From positions 42,386 through 106,385 of the forward strand of contig JBBQGV010000006.1 in the NCBI GenBank assembly GCA_038323375.1: a DNA stretch of 64,000 bases. The letters run 5' to 3'. Position numbers and translations under genes: made by a program. Positions 27,366 to 36,017 of the stretch are shown piece after piece. Under the pieces are notes generated by a model that saw only the letters and a program-made list of their open reading frames with translations, did not search any database and was not told the origin of the DNA. The DNA is from JABWAJ01 sp038323375 (GTDB lineage: Bacteria > Bacteroidota > Bacteroidia > Chitinophagales > Saprospiraceae). How positions within the stretch are numbered: position 1 is the stretch's first letter; each line of letters opens with the position of its first letter.

Positions 27366-28094
27366 ATGCAAGCACTAATTGAAGCCCGGGGACTGTCGAA
27401 AGATTTCGGCGGCTTATGGGCAGCGCGCGACGTCTCTTTTCAAGTAGAAGCTGGAGAAATTGTCGGAATGCTGGGGCCCAATGGCGCTGGCAAAACAACC
27501 ACCCTGCGCATATTGTCCGGGTTGCTGACCCCCACGGAAGGGGAAGCTTTTGTCGGCGGGCACTCCATGCAGCATGCCCAACAGGAAGCCCGCAAAGGGT
27601 TGGGATTCCTCACCGGCGACATGGATCTCTACCGACGGCTCAAGCCGGCTGAATTGCTGAATTATTTCGGCAGGTTGTATGAAGTACCGGAAACGACGCT
27701 CAAAAACCGGGTTGCACAACTCATGAACGCCTTCCACATCCACGAATTCGGCGATCGCTTTTGCGAAAAGCTCTCCACCGGCCAGAAACAACGGGTGTCC
27801 ATTGCCCGCACCCTGGTACACGACCCCAAAGTTGTGATTCTGGACGAGCCAACCACCGGCTTAGACATCATGGCCAGCGAGTTCATTCTGAAATTTATTC
27901 GCAGCATGGCAAAAGAAGAAGGCAAGGCGGTGATTTTTTCCACCCACCATTTAGACGAAGTCGAACGCCTTTGTGACAAGGTGCTGGTCATCCACACCGG
28001 TCGTTTGGTTTACGCAGGAACGCCGGCCGACCTGAATGCCCAAACCGGAAAAAACACCTTAGCCGATTCATTCTTTCAACTCGTAAACGCCTGA
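27366..28094 (+). CDS. ABC transporter ATP-binding protein (NatA/CcmA type)
   Basis: 242 residues from the ATG at 27366; the 26 codons of open frame upstream are not family-like. Walker A GPNGAGKTT (about 39-47), Q-loop region GFLTGDMDLYRRL, signature LSTGQKQRVSIAR, Walker B VVILDEPTTGLD and switch histidine FSTHHLDEVERL are all intact. With the permease 5 bases downstream it forms a two-component ABC-2 exporter resembling sodium exporter NatAB, but the substrate cannot be inferred. The gene follows the repeat-rich region; no clear promoter was seen. Confidence 0.95.
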   Translation: MQALIEARGLSKDFGGLWAARDVSFQVEAGEIVGMLGPNGAGKTTTLRILSGLLTPTEGEAFVGGHSMQHAQQEARKGLGFLTGDMDLYRRLKPAELLNYFGRLYEVPETTLKNRVAQLMNAFHIHEFGDRFCEKLSTGQKQRVSIARTLVHDPKVVILDEPTTGLDIMASEFILKFIRSMAKEEGKAVIFSTHHLDEVERLCDKVLVIHTGRLVYAGTPADLNAQTGKNTLADSFFQLVNA

Positions 28095-28099
28095 TCGCC

Positions 28100-29332
28100 A
28101 TGAGAAGTCATATCATAGGAACCATATTTCGCAAAGAAATGCTCGAAGTACTCCGCGACAAGCGGATGCTTTTCCTCGTCATCCTGATGCCGTTTTTTCT
28201 CTATCCGGTGATGTTTACCATGATCGGATATGTTGGAAAAAGCCAAGGCGAAAAACTCGATACCGAAAAAGTAACGGTGCTGCTAAACCCAGAGGCGGAA
28301 AGCACGCCGATTTACGACTCGCTCAAAGCCAATGCCACACTTGACGTAAAACTCAAAGCGTTTGAGCAAACGGCGATTGATACGATGAAAAACACCATCG
28401 GCGTTTTGGTAGGCGACGGTTATCAAAGCAGTTTGGACAGCAATCGGTCGGCAACCGTGACGATTTTTTACGATTCGTCGAAAGACCTGCTGGAAGAACG
28501 CGTCAGCGACATAAAAACCAGTATTGAACAGCTCAGTCAGAATTTGTTGCTGGCCCGTTTGAACGATCAAAAATTGCCGCAAGGCTTTGTGAAACCCATT
28601 GACCTGCGCGAACAAAACATCGCGCCACAAGACCGGGTCATTGGCAAAATCATGGGGCGTTTTCTGCCTATGATGCTGCTGCTGTTCATTTTTACGGGCT
28701 GCATTTACATTGCCATTGATATAACGGCGGGCGAAAAGGAACGGCGAACCTTACAAACGCTTTTCACCGCGCCTCTGAAAGTGAGCGAAATCATCGCCGG
28801 GAAATTCCTCGCGACCTATACCGTCGGGTTAGTATCTGCAACAATGAATGTACTCAGTTTGCTGGTTGCGATGTACATTCAGGTGCAACTCCTGAGTGGC
28901 GGTAAGGCGGACGAGGCGTTTTCGCTCCCTATCGGGCCGGAAGGCTGGGCTTGGATGGCGCTCATCATCGTGCTGGCTACCGCATTTATGGCGGCAATCA
29001 GCATCGCGGTGGTGTTGTTGGCAAATTCCTATAAAGAGGCGCAAAGCTATGTATCGCCCCTGATGATGATCATCATTATTCCGGCGTTGATGAGTCAGTT
29101 GCCCGGCATGGATCTGACCGCTACAACGGCCATGATTCCGATACTGAACATCAGTTTGGCCATCGGCGCTATTTTCCAGGGCATCTTCAATGTAGGTCAT
29201 ATCCTGATCGTGGTGTTCTTTGCCTTGCTATATGCCGGATTGGCCTTGTACCTGGCTTCGCTGACGTTTGGCAACGAGAATGTGGTGACTGGAGACAAAG
29301 TGAAGTTTAAGGCGCTGTTTTCGAAAAGGTAA
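28100..29332 (+). CDS. ABC-2 type transporter permease (NatB-like)
   Basis: 410 residues. An N-terminal amphipathic start (IFRKEMLEVLRDKRMLFLVILMPFFLYPVMF) with the first membrane helix is followed by a roughly 160-residue extracytoplasmic domain (about 45-185). Five or six further helices come after it (for example FLPMMLLLFIFTGCIYIAID, WMALIIVLATAFMAAISIAV, LMMIIIIPALMSQLPGM). The motif AGEKERRTLQTLFTAPLKVSEIIAGKF is the cytoplasmic loop typical of NatB/ABC-2 permeases. Coupled to the ATPase gene just upstream. It is followed by a short-repeat region, not a classic terminator. Confidence 0.93.
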   Translation: MRSHIIGTIFRKEMLEVLRDKRMLFLVILMPFFLYPVMFTMIGYVGKSQGEKLDTEKVTVLLNPEAESTPIYDSLKANATLDVKLKAFEQTAIDTMKNTIGVLVGDGYQSSLDSNRSATVTIFYDSSKDLLEERVSDIKTSIEQLSQNLLLARLNDQKLPQGFVKPIDLREQNIAPQDRVIGKIMGRFLPMMLLLFIFTGCIYIAIDITAGEKERRTLQTLFTAPLKVSEIIAGKFLATYTVGLVSATMNVLSLLVAMYIQVQLLSGGKADEAFSLPIGPEGWAWMALIIVLATAFMAAISIAVVLLANSYKEAQSYVSPLMMIIIIPALMSQLPGMDLTATTAMIPILNISLAIGAIFQGIFNVGHILIVVFFALLYAGLALYLASLTFGNENVVTGDKVKFKALFSKR

Positions 29333-29360
29333 TTTGGTGGCAGAGGTGACACGAAACCCA

Positions 29361-29769
29361 AAGGTAACACCTTTCCTCAAAAGGTTTTACCGGCGAGCCT
29401 ATGCATATTTTGTCTGCGCATTTGCGTTACTGAATGTTATCCTTATTTTCACGACCTACATGGCTTTGTCATTCCTGTCAGGGAGTCTGCAAAAGCGCGT
29501 ACAGCCTTGCTTCTGTTGCAGCCTCCCTGAACAGGAGTGACAACCGATGATGTGTTATGCACAGCCTAAGCTCGGCGGCATTCCCTTTTTCGAAGACCCA
29601 AAACCCCGAAGTACCCTGTTGAAACGCCCTTGTTCCCGAATGACCTTTCGTTTCGCGAAAAGGTAACACCTTTTTGGAAAGGTGTCACCTTGGGCTACGG
29701 CTTCGCCTTCTTCAAGGTAACACCTTTTTGGAAAGGTGTTACCTATGGGCTACAGCTTCGCCTTCTTCA
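29361..29769. repeat. Palindromic GGTAACACC hairpins with a 54-bp tandem duplication
   Basis: Copy 1 (29661-29714) and copy 2 (29715-29769) are 54-55 bp tandem repeats. Each has a hairpin AGGTAACACCTTT-TTGG-AAAGGTGTTACCT (copy 1 has one C for T) followed by GGGCTACGGCTTCGCCTTC or GGGCTACAGCTTCGCC. The second copy contains the last codons and stop of the S9 peptidase gene (stop at 29750-29752). A degenerate hairpin of the same kind is at 29361-29391. The rest of 29333-29660 carries no gene. The hairpins probably end transcription from both sides. Confidence 0.8.
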
Positions 29770-31777
29770 GCGTTTTATCCAACCAATCGAAAAAGACGCG
29801 CTGCCAAAGCACGCTATTTTGTGGCTTCACCACCCAATGGCCTTCCTCCGGAAAGTAAAGAAATTTACTCGGAATGCCCTGCACCTGAGCAGCCTGAAAA
29901 GCCTGAATGCCTTCGCCGATCGGCACCCGGAAATCTTTTTCGTTGTGAATGACCAAGATGGGGGTATCCCAGTTTTGAACGTAGTTGTGCGGCGAGTCGG
30001 TTTTATAACTTTCCGGCGTCTTTTCCTTCCAGTAAGCGCCCTCCATATCGTGGTTTGCAAAAAACAGTTCTTCCGTTGTGCCGTACCAACTCTCTAAGTT
30101 GAACGTGCCGCAATGTGAAATAAAGCTCTTGAAGCGCTTGTTGTGGTTGCCGGCTAACCAGTAAACAGAATACCCGCCATAGCTGGCACCCACCGCAGCG
30201 AGGCGGTTTTCATCTACAAAAGGTTCGGTTTTTACAGCGTCAACCGCGCTGAGCAAATCCTGCATGGCCTGACCGCCCCAATCGCCGCTGATCTGGTCGT
30301 TCCATTCCTGTCCGAACGAAGGCAAACCCCGCCGGTTGGGCGCAATGACGATGTAGTCGTTGGCCGCCATCAACTGGAAGTTCCAACGGTATGAAAAGAA
30401 CTGACTGACCGCCGATTGCGGGCCGCCCTGACAATAAAGCAGCGCCGGGTATTTTTTAGCCGGATCAAAATCGGGCGGGTAAATTACCCATACGAGCATG
30501 TCTTTCCCGTCGGTGGTTTTAACGGTGCGCGATTCCACTTTGCCCATTTTGACATCTGCGAGCAGCGCTTTATTGGTGAACGTGAGCTGGGTCTCCTGGC
30601 CGGTTGCAAGGTCTACCCGATAGAGTTCTACCGGTTGCGACATGGACATGCGGCTGCCCACCAAAGTCTGCGGGCCGGCGACGCTGAACCCGGTGTAATC
30701 GTGCTGCCCTTTGGTGAGGACGCGGACTTTTTTGGTGGCCACGTCCAAAGCGAATAATTGGTAAGTTGCTTTTGTGCCGCCGAGGAAAAACAAGGTTTTA
30801 CCGTCCTTTGACCACTGCGGGTGGTTCGCAGACATATCTAAGCCTACGGTGAGTTCTTCTCGTTTTTGGGTTTGTAAATCATAAACAAAAATTCGGTTTC
30901 GATCTGCTTCAAACCCGGCGCGTGCCATGCTGTTCCAGGCAATCCAGCGGCCATCCGGCGAAATGACCGGTTCCTGATCGTAACCCGGCATGCCTTCTGA
31001 TAGGTTCGTGGTGGTTGCATTGGCTAAGTCGTACCAATAAATATCCGAGTTGGTGCTTTGCGCCGCTGCTGTACCCGATTCTTTTTTGCAGGTATAGGCA
31101 ATGAAGCGCCCATCCCGGCTCCAGTTGATTTGCTCCATCCCGCCGAAGGGCTGCACCGGTGAGTCGAAAGCTTCGTTCATAATGTTGACAGTTTTGCCGG
31201 TCAGCTTGCCGTCTTCATAACCCGCGTAGAAGATATTGCTGTATTGAAAATCGTGCCAACTGTCCCAATGCCGGTACATCAGGTTGTCCATGATGCGGGC
31301 ATCGGCCAAAGGCAGGTCGGGATACAGGTCTTTAACCGTTTTGTCGAGTTTTACATCGCGGATAAACAGGAGGTGTTTGCCGGAAGGCGAATAGCGAAAG
31401 CCGCCCATTTCTTCGTTGGATACCTGGCGCTGGTCGGTGCCGTCAGGGTTCATTTCCCACAGTTTCCCTCCGCGCAAAAAACCAATTTTTTTGCCGTCTG
31501 GGCGGTAAACTGCATTGGCCTCACTGCCGTCGAAAGCCGTTATTTTGCGAGATTGCCCGCCAGCTACGGGCACGAGGTACAAATCGCGGTTGCCTTTGTT
31601 TGCCGCTAAGTCATAAAACGTGACGCCGTACAGGGCATTTTGCCCGTCGGGGGAAACGTCGTCTAAAGATACACGACCCAGTTCCCATAATTTTTCCGGA
31701 GTAAGGCGGTCTGTTTGGGCTGTTACAGTGGAACTAATCAGTACCAAAAGGACTAAATGGAAAATTTTACGCATCAT
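29750..31777 (-). CDS. S9 family serine peptidase (prolyl-oligopeptidase/acylaminoacyl peptidase type)
   Basis: 675 residues: signal peptide (MMRKIFHLVLLVLISSTVTAQ), a seven-bladed propeller-like region (about 30-400, with DVSPDGQNALYGV and VISPDGRWIAWNS) and a C-terminal alpha/beta hydrolase. Catalytic serine in AAVGASYGGYSVYW, aspartate in VIHNEKDFRVPIGEG and histidine in FPEEGHWV; all three are present. Probably a periplasmic or secreted peptidase that removes di- or oligopeptides. The 3' end, including the stop, lies inside a 54-bp tandem duplication. Divergent from the GxxExxY gene. Confidence 0.94.
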   Translation of the reverse strand: MMRKIFHLVLLVLISSTVTAQTDRLTPEKLWELGRVSLDDVSPDGQNALYGVTFYDLAANKGNRDLYLVPVAGGQSRKITAFDGSEANAVYRPDGKKIGFLRGGKLWEMNPDGTDQRQVSNEEMGGFRYSPSGKHLLFIRDVKLDKTVKDLYPDLPLADARIMDNLMYRHWDSWHDFQYSNIFYAGYEDGKLTGKTVNIMNEAFDSPVQPFGGMEQINWSRDGRFIAYTCKKESGTAAAQSTNSDIYWYDLANATTTNLSEGMPGYDQEPVISPDGRWIAWNSMARAGFEADRNRIFVYDLQTQKREELTVGLDMSANHPQWSKDGKTLFFLGGTKATYQLFALDVATKKVRVLTKGQHDYTGFSVAGPQTLVGSRMSMSQPVELYRVDLATGQETQLTFTNKALLADVKMGKVESRTVKTTDGKDMLVWVIYPPDFDPAKKYPALLYCQGGPQSAVSQFFSYRWNFQLMAANDYIVIAPNRRGLPSFGQEWNDQISGDWGGQAMQDLLSAVDAVKTEPFVDENRLAAVGASYGGYSVYWLAGNHNKRFKSFISHCGTFNLESWYGTTEELFFANHDMEGAYWKEKTPESYKTDSPHNYVQNWDTPILVIHNEKDFRVPIGEGIQAFQAAQVQGIPSKFLYFPEEGHWVVKPQNSVLWQRVFFDWLDKTLKKAKL

Positions 31778-31960
31778 TAATTTGAGTTTTTATTGGAAGA
31801 ATTTTTGGCAGAGAAGGGCTGCACGATACCGGTGTAAAGTTCCGAAAATTTGATCATTAAGCGTTTTATTTAGCCCTCCTTGTACCTATCGTTAAAAAAA
31901 ATCCTTTTTGGTTATGGAAATTCGCGCTTCATGTGTCTTAGAACTTGAATCAAAACCATT

Positions 31961-32356
31961 TTGAATATAGAATATGCTAACCTTACTTCTACGATTATTG
32001 AAAAAGCCATGGAAGTGCATACGGTGCTTGGCCCTGGTTTGCTTGAGCGCGTTTACGAAACCTGCTTAGAATACGAGCTGAACAAAGCCGGACTTCTGGT
32101 AGAACGGCAACTCGGCATCCCCATTCAATACAAAAAAATTCAGCTTGATGAGGGATACCGCATTGATTTATTGGCAGAAAGAACCGTCGTTTTAGAAATT
32201 AAGTCTTTGGAAAGACTAAATGAAGTTCATTCCGCACAGATTCTGAGCTATATGAAATTAGGAGGGTTTCCTGTTGGCCTCATTCTAAACTTTAATGTTA
32301 AATCGCTAAAAGATGGTATTCGGAGGTTTGTAATAGGTGATAATTTCATCAAATGA
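31961..32356 (+). CDS. GxxExxY family protein (PD-(D/E)XK-like)
   Basis: 131 residues starting at TTG 31961 (MNIEYANLTSTIIEKAMEVH); the nearby ATG at 31974 is out of frame. The signature GPGLLERVYE gives the family its name. Also seen are LVERQLGIPIQYK, GYRIDLLAERTVVLEIKSLE (Asp...Glu-x-Lys, a PD-(D/E)XK-like core) and QILSYMKLGGFPVGLILNFNV. Family length and layout are complete. Often found among mobile or repeat-rich DNA; cellular role unknown. It stands alone, followed by dispersed CTCCGCGAG-type repeats. Confidence 0.9.
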   Translation: MNIEYANLTSTIIEKAMEVHTVLGPGLLERVYETCLEYELNKAGLLVERQLGIPIQYKKIQLDEGYRIDLLAERTVVLEIKSLERLNEVHSAQILSYMKLGGFPVGLILNFNVKSLKDGIRRFVIGDNFIK

Positions 32357-32363
32357 GATATCG

Positions 32364-32482
32364 CTGCACATAGTCCTCCGTGAGACTCCGCGAAATAAAA
32401 AAATAACCCGGAGTTTCACAGAGCTACACCCAACGCTCTCCGTGAGACTCCGCGTTACCTCCGCGAGACTCCGCGAAATAAA
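32364..32482. repeat. Dispersed short-repeat cluster (ACTCCGCGAGACTCCGCG type), locus 1
   Basis: Several near-copies of GTGAGACTCCGCG and GCGAGACTCCGCGAAATAAA within about 120 bp. Related clusters occur at 46641-46738 and 63219-63300. Non-coding, downstream of the GxxExxY gene and 32 bp from the 3' end of the DUF1501 gene. Confidence 0.75.
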
Positions 32483-32513
32483 CATCGTTCAATTAATGAT
32501 AACCCACTGGTAA

Positions 32514-34148
32514 TCAATTCACCATTCTTATTTTCTGACTGTACAGATGCCTTCCAGCTTGGATGCTGTAAACGTAAATACCAGCAGCTAACCGTGCTTG
32601 CGGGTTGCGGAAACTAACCTGATGCTCGCCTGGCATTTGGTAGCCATCCGACAAGATCGTGACGGGTTTTCCCAAAATATCAAATATTCGAACGGTCACT
32701 GGCATGGCTTCCGGTAACGTGTATTGTATAATCACTTCGCCCTGCCCATAAAGCGCTTTGTGTTGTATGGCAGGCGCAGAGACGTAATTCACTGCCGTTG
32801 CATTGCAGGTAAGACCCAATTCCGGTAAACGGTCATAGCTATTGCCCAGAATATCATCAATCAGTGTTGGATCAAGGCACAGCCATTGCTCCAGCACGGT
32901 CGCGTAAATGCGCCGGAAGTCCACATCGAATTGCAGGTTGCCATCGTTGTCCAAATTGTCTAAATCGGGCAAAGAACCGGCAAAACCATTGCCGTTAAGG
33001 CCCTCACCAAACATCAACATCGGAGCTGCTGCACCATGATCCGTGCCACCGGAAGCGTTTTGTTCCGGGCGGCGACCAAACTCGGAAATGGTCATGCACA
33101 GCACGTCTTTTGCAAAATCGCCAACAGCCAAGTCTTCGTAAAAAGCCTTGACATTTGACGCAAGGCTGTTCAAAAGGTTGGGATGATTGTTGCTCTGGGC
33201 GGCGTGGGTGTCGAAGCCGTCGAGCGTCACCATATAGAATTTGGTTCCAAGCGAACCTTTGATGAGCCGAGCCACAATGGCCAATTGCCGACCCAGATCA
33301 TCGGTGTAATCCACCACATTGGTGCTGGCATTATAGGCCACGGAGATTGCTTCTGCATACCGGAATGTATTGTTGGCGACCGCGCGGATGTAACCCAATT
33401 GCTCGCCGTAGTAGCAATCGGGCACGTCGTTCACGTCGTAAAGGCTGCCGGTTTGCGCAATTTCGTACAACAAATTCGGGTCGCTAACGGCCAAGCCCAT
33501 GCTGTCCATGTTTTCGTTGTCGAGCAAGAGGTTGCCGCTGCCTTCGATCTGAATGGCTGGCGGCACCAAAGGCGGATCGTTGATGAAATCAGGATATTGC
33601 GCATCTAAGAGCCGTCCCAGCCAACCCGATTGCCAAACCTCATTAGAATCGCTGGCCGAAGCCCAGATGTCGGAAGACCGGAAATGCGAAAGGTTTTGGT
33701 CTGGGTACCCGACGTTGTTCACCACTTTCATCTGGCCATCGAGCCACATGTTTTGCAGCGGCTGCATGGTATTTGGCATGGCCAATTCAGCGCTCAACCC
33801 GATGAGTTGATTCTGCGGAATGGCAATGGTGGGGCGGTTCGCCTGGTAAGTCCCGTAATCAAAAAGGGGAATAATCATGTTCAGGCCATCGTTGCCGCCT
33901 TTGAGCCGGATGAGCACTAAGATGCGGTCGGTGGTTGTATTGCTCAGCGCCCAGGCCAAAGGGGAAGAAGCCATTGCCCTCACGGGCAGGTTGTTGAGAA
34001 AAATGGCGGCACCGCCCGCTACGCCGATGTTGCGCAGGAAACTGCGGCGGCTCCAGTTGCGGTGGTCTTTTTCGTGTTCCGCGCCGTGTTCTATGGCGCT
34101 GCCTTTCCGCAACTTTGTTTCATGAACAGTTTTATGTTGATCACTCAT
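32514..34148 (-). CDS. DUF1501 protein with Tat signal and T9SS type A sorting domain
   Basis: 544 residues. A twin-arginine signal is near the start (NWSRRSFLRNIGVAGG, RR at 34-35). The DUF1501 body shows LIRLKGGNDGLNMIIPLFD, SWHFR-like NLSHFRSSDIWASASDS, MVTLDGFDTHAAQSN and LCMTISEFGRRPEQNASGGTDHGAAAPMLMFG. These are the alkaline-phosphatase-like motifs of the family. The last 65 residues form a sorting domain (VRIFDILGKPVTILSDG, GIYVYSIQAGRHLYSQKIRMV). Export would therefore use Tat across the inner membrane and T9SS across the outer. It is paired with a DUF1800 gene directly upstream, a conserved couple of unknown function. Confidence 0.92.
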   Translation of the reverse strand: MSDQHKTVHETKLRKGSAIEHGAEHEKDHRNWSRRSFLRNIGVAGGAAIFLNNLPVRAMASSPLAWALSNTTTDRILVLIRLKGGNDGLNMIIPLFDYGTYQANRPTIAIPQNQLIGLSAELAMPNTMQPLQNMWLDGQMKVVNNVGYPDQNLSHFRSSDIWASASDSNEVWQSGWLGRLLDAQYPDFINDPPLVPPAIQIEGSGNLLLDNENMDSMGLAVSDPNLLYEIAQTGSLYDVNDVPDCYYGEQLGYIRAVANNTFRYAEAISVAYNASTNVVDYTDDLGRQLAIVARLIKGSLGTKFYMVTLDGFDTHAAQSNNHPNLLNSLASNVKAFYEDLAVGDFAKDVLCMTISEFGRRPEQNASGGTDHGAAAPMLMFGEGLNGNGFAGSLPDLDNLDNDGNLQFDVDFRRIYATVLEQWLCLDPTLIDDILGNSYDRLPELGLTCNATAVNYVSAPAIQHKALYGQGEVIIQYTLPEAMPVTVRIFDILGKPVTILSDGYQMPGEHQVSFRNPQARLAAGIYVYSIQAGRHLYSQKIRMVN

Positions 34149-34190
34149 TGGATGTCTTTTTTTAAATGGTCAATTACAGCAACTGACAGG

Positions 34191-34294
34191 ATTCGCTGAA
34201 TCGGAGGTCAGCGGTACAAGATCACATCAACTGCATTTCAAGATTCGCTGAATTGGAGTTCAGCGGTACAAGACTACATCAACTGAAATTCAGG
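34191..34294. repeat. 52-bp tandem duplication across the 3' end of the DUF1800 gene
   Basis: Copy 1 is 34191-34242 and copy 2 is 34243-34294; both begin GATTCGCTGAAT and contain CAGCGGTACAAGA and CATCAACTG. Copy 2 includes the stop (34274-34276) and last codons of the DUF1800 gene; copy 1 lies downstream of it. The copies differ at several positions. Confidence 0.85.
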
Positions 34295-35719
34295 CAAACG
34301 CGAGAGGTTGCGCAGCAACAAGGCCGTTTGAGCCGGTACGGTAGGCCAGTCTAAATTCCACAACCCATTGTCGTAGTAGTTTTGCGGAACTTCCCACTTA
34401 AACGCAGCGACGGCACGTACGTAAGCTTCGTCGGAATACAGGCCGTTGGGTGTGTAAAAGTCGGCAATGGCGCGCGCCACCACTTCCGGATCGGACGAAT
34501 TCCCGCTCAGCGTTTTGGCTAAATTGACCAGTACCTGCGGGAAATTTTCGTACATTCCATACAGGTATGCATCGCAGGCTAACCAGCGCCCGGTGAGCGA
34601 GCTACTGTCTATCCACTCCCGATTGCCCGGCCACCCGGCCACATCGGTGGGATTAAACAGCTCCTGGCCTAAATTATAGATGAGATAAGTGCTCACTTCA
34701 ATAATTTCATCGTTGAAGGTATTGCCGCTTTCGCGAATCAGGTTGAGCATCAGTTCGGTCGGACTTTTCACTTCCGCACCGATGACGAATTCGTCGAAAA
34801 AGTGTTCGCTCCGGAACAACTGACGCAGCACCGGCGCCAACTCCCAGTTGTTGTTTTTGAAGGTGGTTGCCAGTTCGGCAACGATCTCTTCTTTTACTTC
34901 CGGATGCACGAACGTGCGATAGAGCTTGGCGCAAATGTGGTGTGCGATTTCATCGTCCCGCTGCGTGAACAGAATATTGTGAACTTCGTCGTAACCCCAG
35001 TTGCCGGTTTGACCAAAAATGGTTTTGTTGCCGTTGTCGTGCAGGAAAGGCACGAAAGGAATCGGAGCGCAGGCCACCGTGAAGCCATTCCAGCCGGTCA
35101 GTGCGCGGGCGGTGTTGACAATGTCTTCCTGTGTGTAACCATTGCCCTGGCCGAGGGTAAAGAGTTCGTAAAGTTCTCGGGCATAGTTTTCATTTGGACT
35201 AAAAAGCGTGTTTTGAACGCCATTTAAAAAAATCAACATGGCGGGCGTTTTGCCCATTTCATAAACGAATGTTTTGTAATTGCCAAGCGCGTGGGTTTGC
35301 AGTAAGGTGTGGTATTGGTACAGGTAGGAAGGACACACATAGGTTTCGTAACGGGCAACTAAGTGATTGGACCAAAAAAGCGCCATCTTTTCGCGCAAGC
35401 CGTTGGCTATCATGTCTTTTACCCAGTCGGTAACGTAAGCAATCAATTGTTCCTGAGTCTGTTGTCCAAAATCGGTGTAATCGTTGATGTCCCAATCTGC
35501 CCAAACGGGCGGTGGTGTTGGTGGCAAAGCAATGGCCGCATTGATGAGGCTGTCTACCAGAGCCACCGGGTTTTGGGCTAATGCGGCGTCCACTTCTTGT
35601 GGCGTAGCACCAAAGCCTAAGCGGCGATACAGGTGTAGCACCCGTTGCCGGTTCCAGGGCATTGCTGCCGAGGGCACATAAGGTGCCAGGGTACCGGTTG
35701 CACAGTTAACTGTTACCAT
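34274..35719 (-). CDS. DUF1800 domain-containing protein
   Basis: 481 residues. Family blocks: HLYRRLGFGATPQEVDAAL at the start, LREKMALFWSNHLVARYE, PAMLIFLNGVQNTLFSPNENYARELYELFTLG, YTQEDIVNTARALTGW, FGQTGNWGYDEVHNILF and DVAGWPGNREWIDSS. The function is unknown; the protein is nearly always encoded beside a DUF1501 protein, as here (125 bp upstream). No convincing signal peptide at MVTVNCATGTLAPYVPS. First gene of the pair; about 300 bp of AT-rich DNA upstream separates it from the divergent module at 36.0 kb. Confidence 0.92.
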   Translation of the reverse strand: MVTVNCATGTLAPYVPSAAMPWNRQRVLHLYRRLGFGATPQEVDAALAQNPVALVDSLINAAIALPPTPPPVWADWDINDYTDFGQQTQEQLIAYVTDWVKDMIANGLREKMALFWSNHLVARYETYVCPSYLYQYHTLLQTHALGNYKTFVYEMGKTPAMLIFLNGVQNTLFSPNENYARELYELFTLGQGNGYTQEDIVNTARALTGWNGFTVACAPIPFVPFLHDNGNKTIFGQTGNWGYDEVHNILFTQRDDEIAHHICAKLYRTFVHPEVKEEIVAELATTFKNNNWELAPVLRQLFRSEHFFDEFVIGAEVKSPTELMLNLIRESGNTFNDEIIEVSTYLIYNLGQELFNPTDVAGWPGNREWIDSSSLTGRWLACDAYLYGMYENFPQVLVNLAKTLSGNSSDPEVVARAIADFYTPNGLYSDEAYVRAVAAFKWEVPQNYYDNGLWNLDWPTVPAQTALLLRNLSRLPEFQLM

Positions 35720-35896
35720 AATTTTCGGATTTTAGTACGGCAAGTTAACGAATGCGTTTTGACAAATCGGATATTTCCGACGGAGAAAGGATAGTTTTAT
35801 TTAAAAATTAACATTGGCGCAGGGGGTGAATGTTGATAATCCTTAGTGTCGGTACTGGCAGCACATCAATTATGTTTAAAAATTTAATCCGAAAAA

Positions 35897-35929
35897 TTGA
35901 CAATTATCCTAAAAAATGCAATATATTTG
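35897..35929 (+). promoter_or_regulatory. Candidate promoter for the G9-tract surface module
   Basis: TTG at 35897-35899 and TATATTTG at 35922-35929 (TAnnTTTG) separated by 22 bases, in a strongly AT-rich stretch about 80 bases before the start codon. Spacing is at the long end of the consensus range. The remainder of 35720-36009 has no gene. Confidence 0.5.
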
Positions 35930-36017
35930 TTATTACAAGTTTTGCCAAAATAATAATTGAAAAAAATTACTTAGAACCATATTTTTTTACGCTTAAATTG
36001 ATTACCATTATGAAAAG

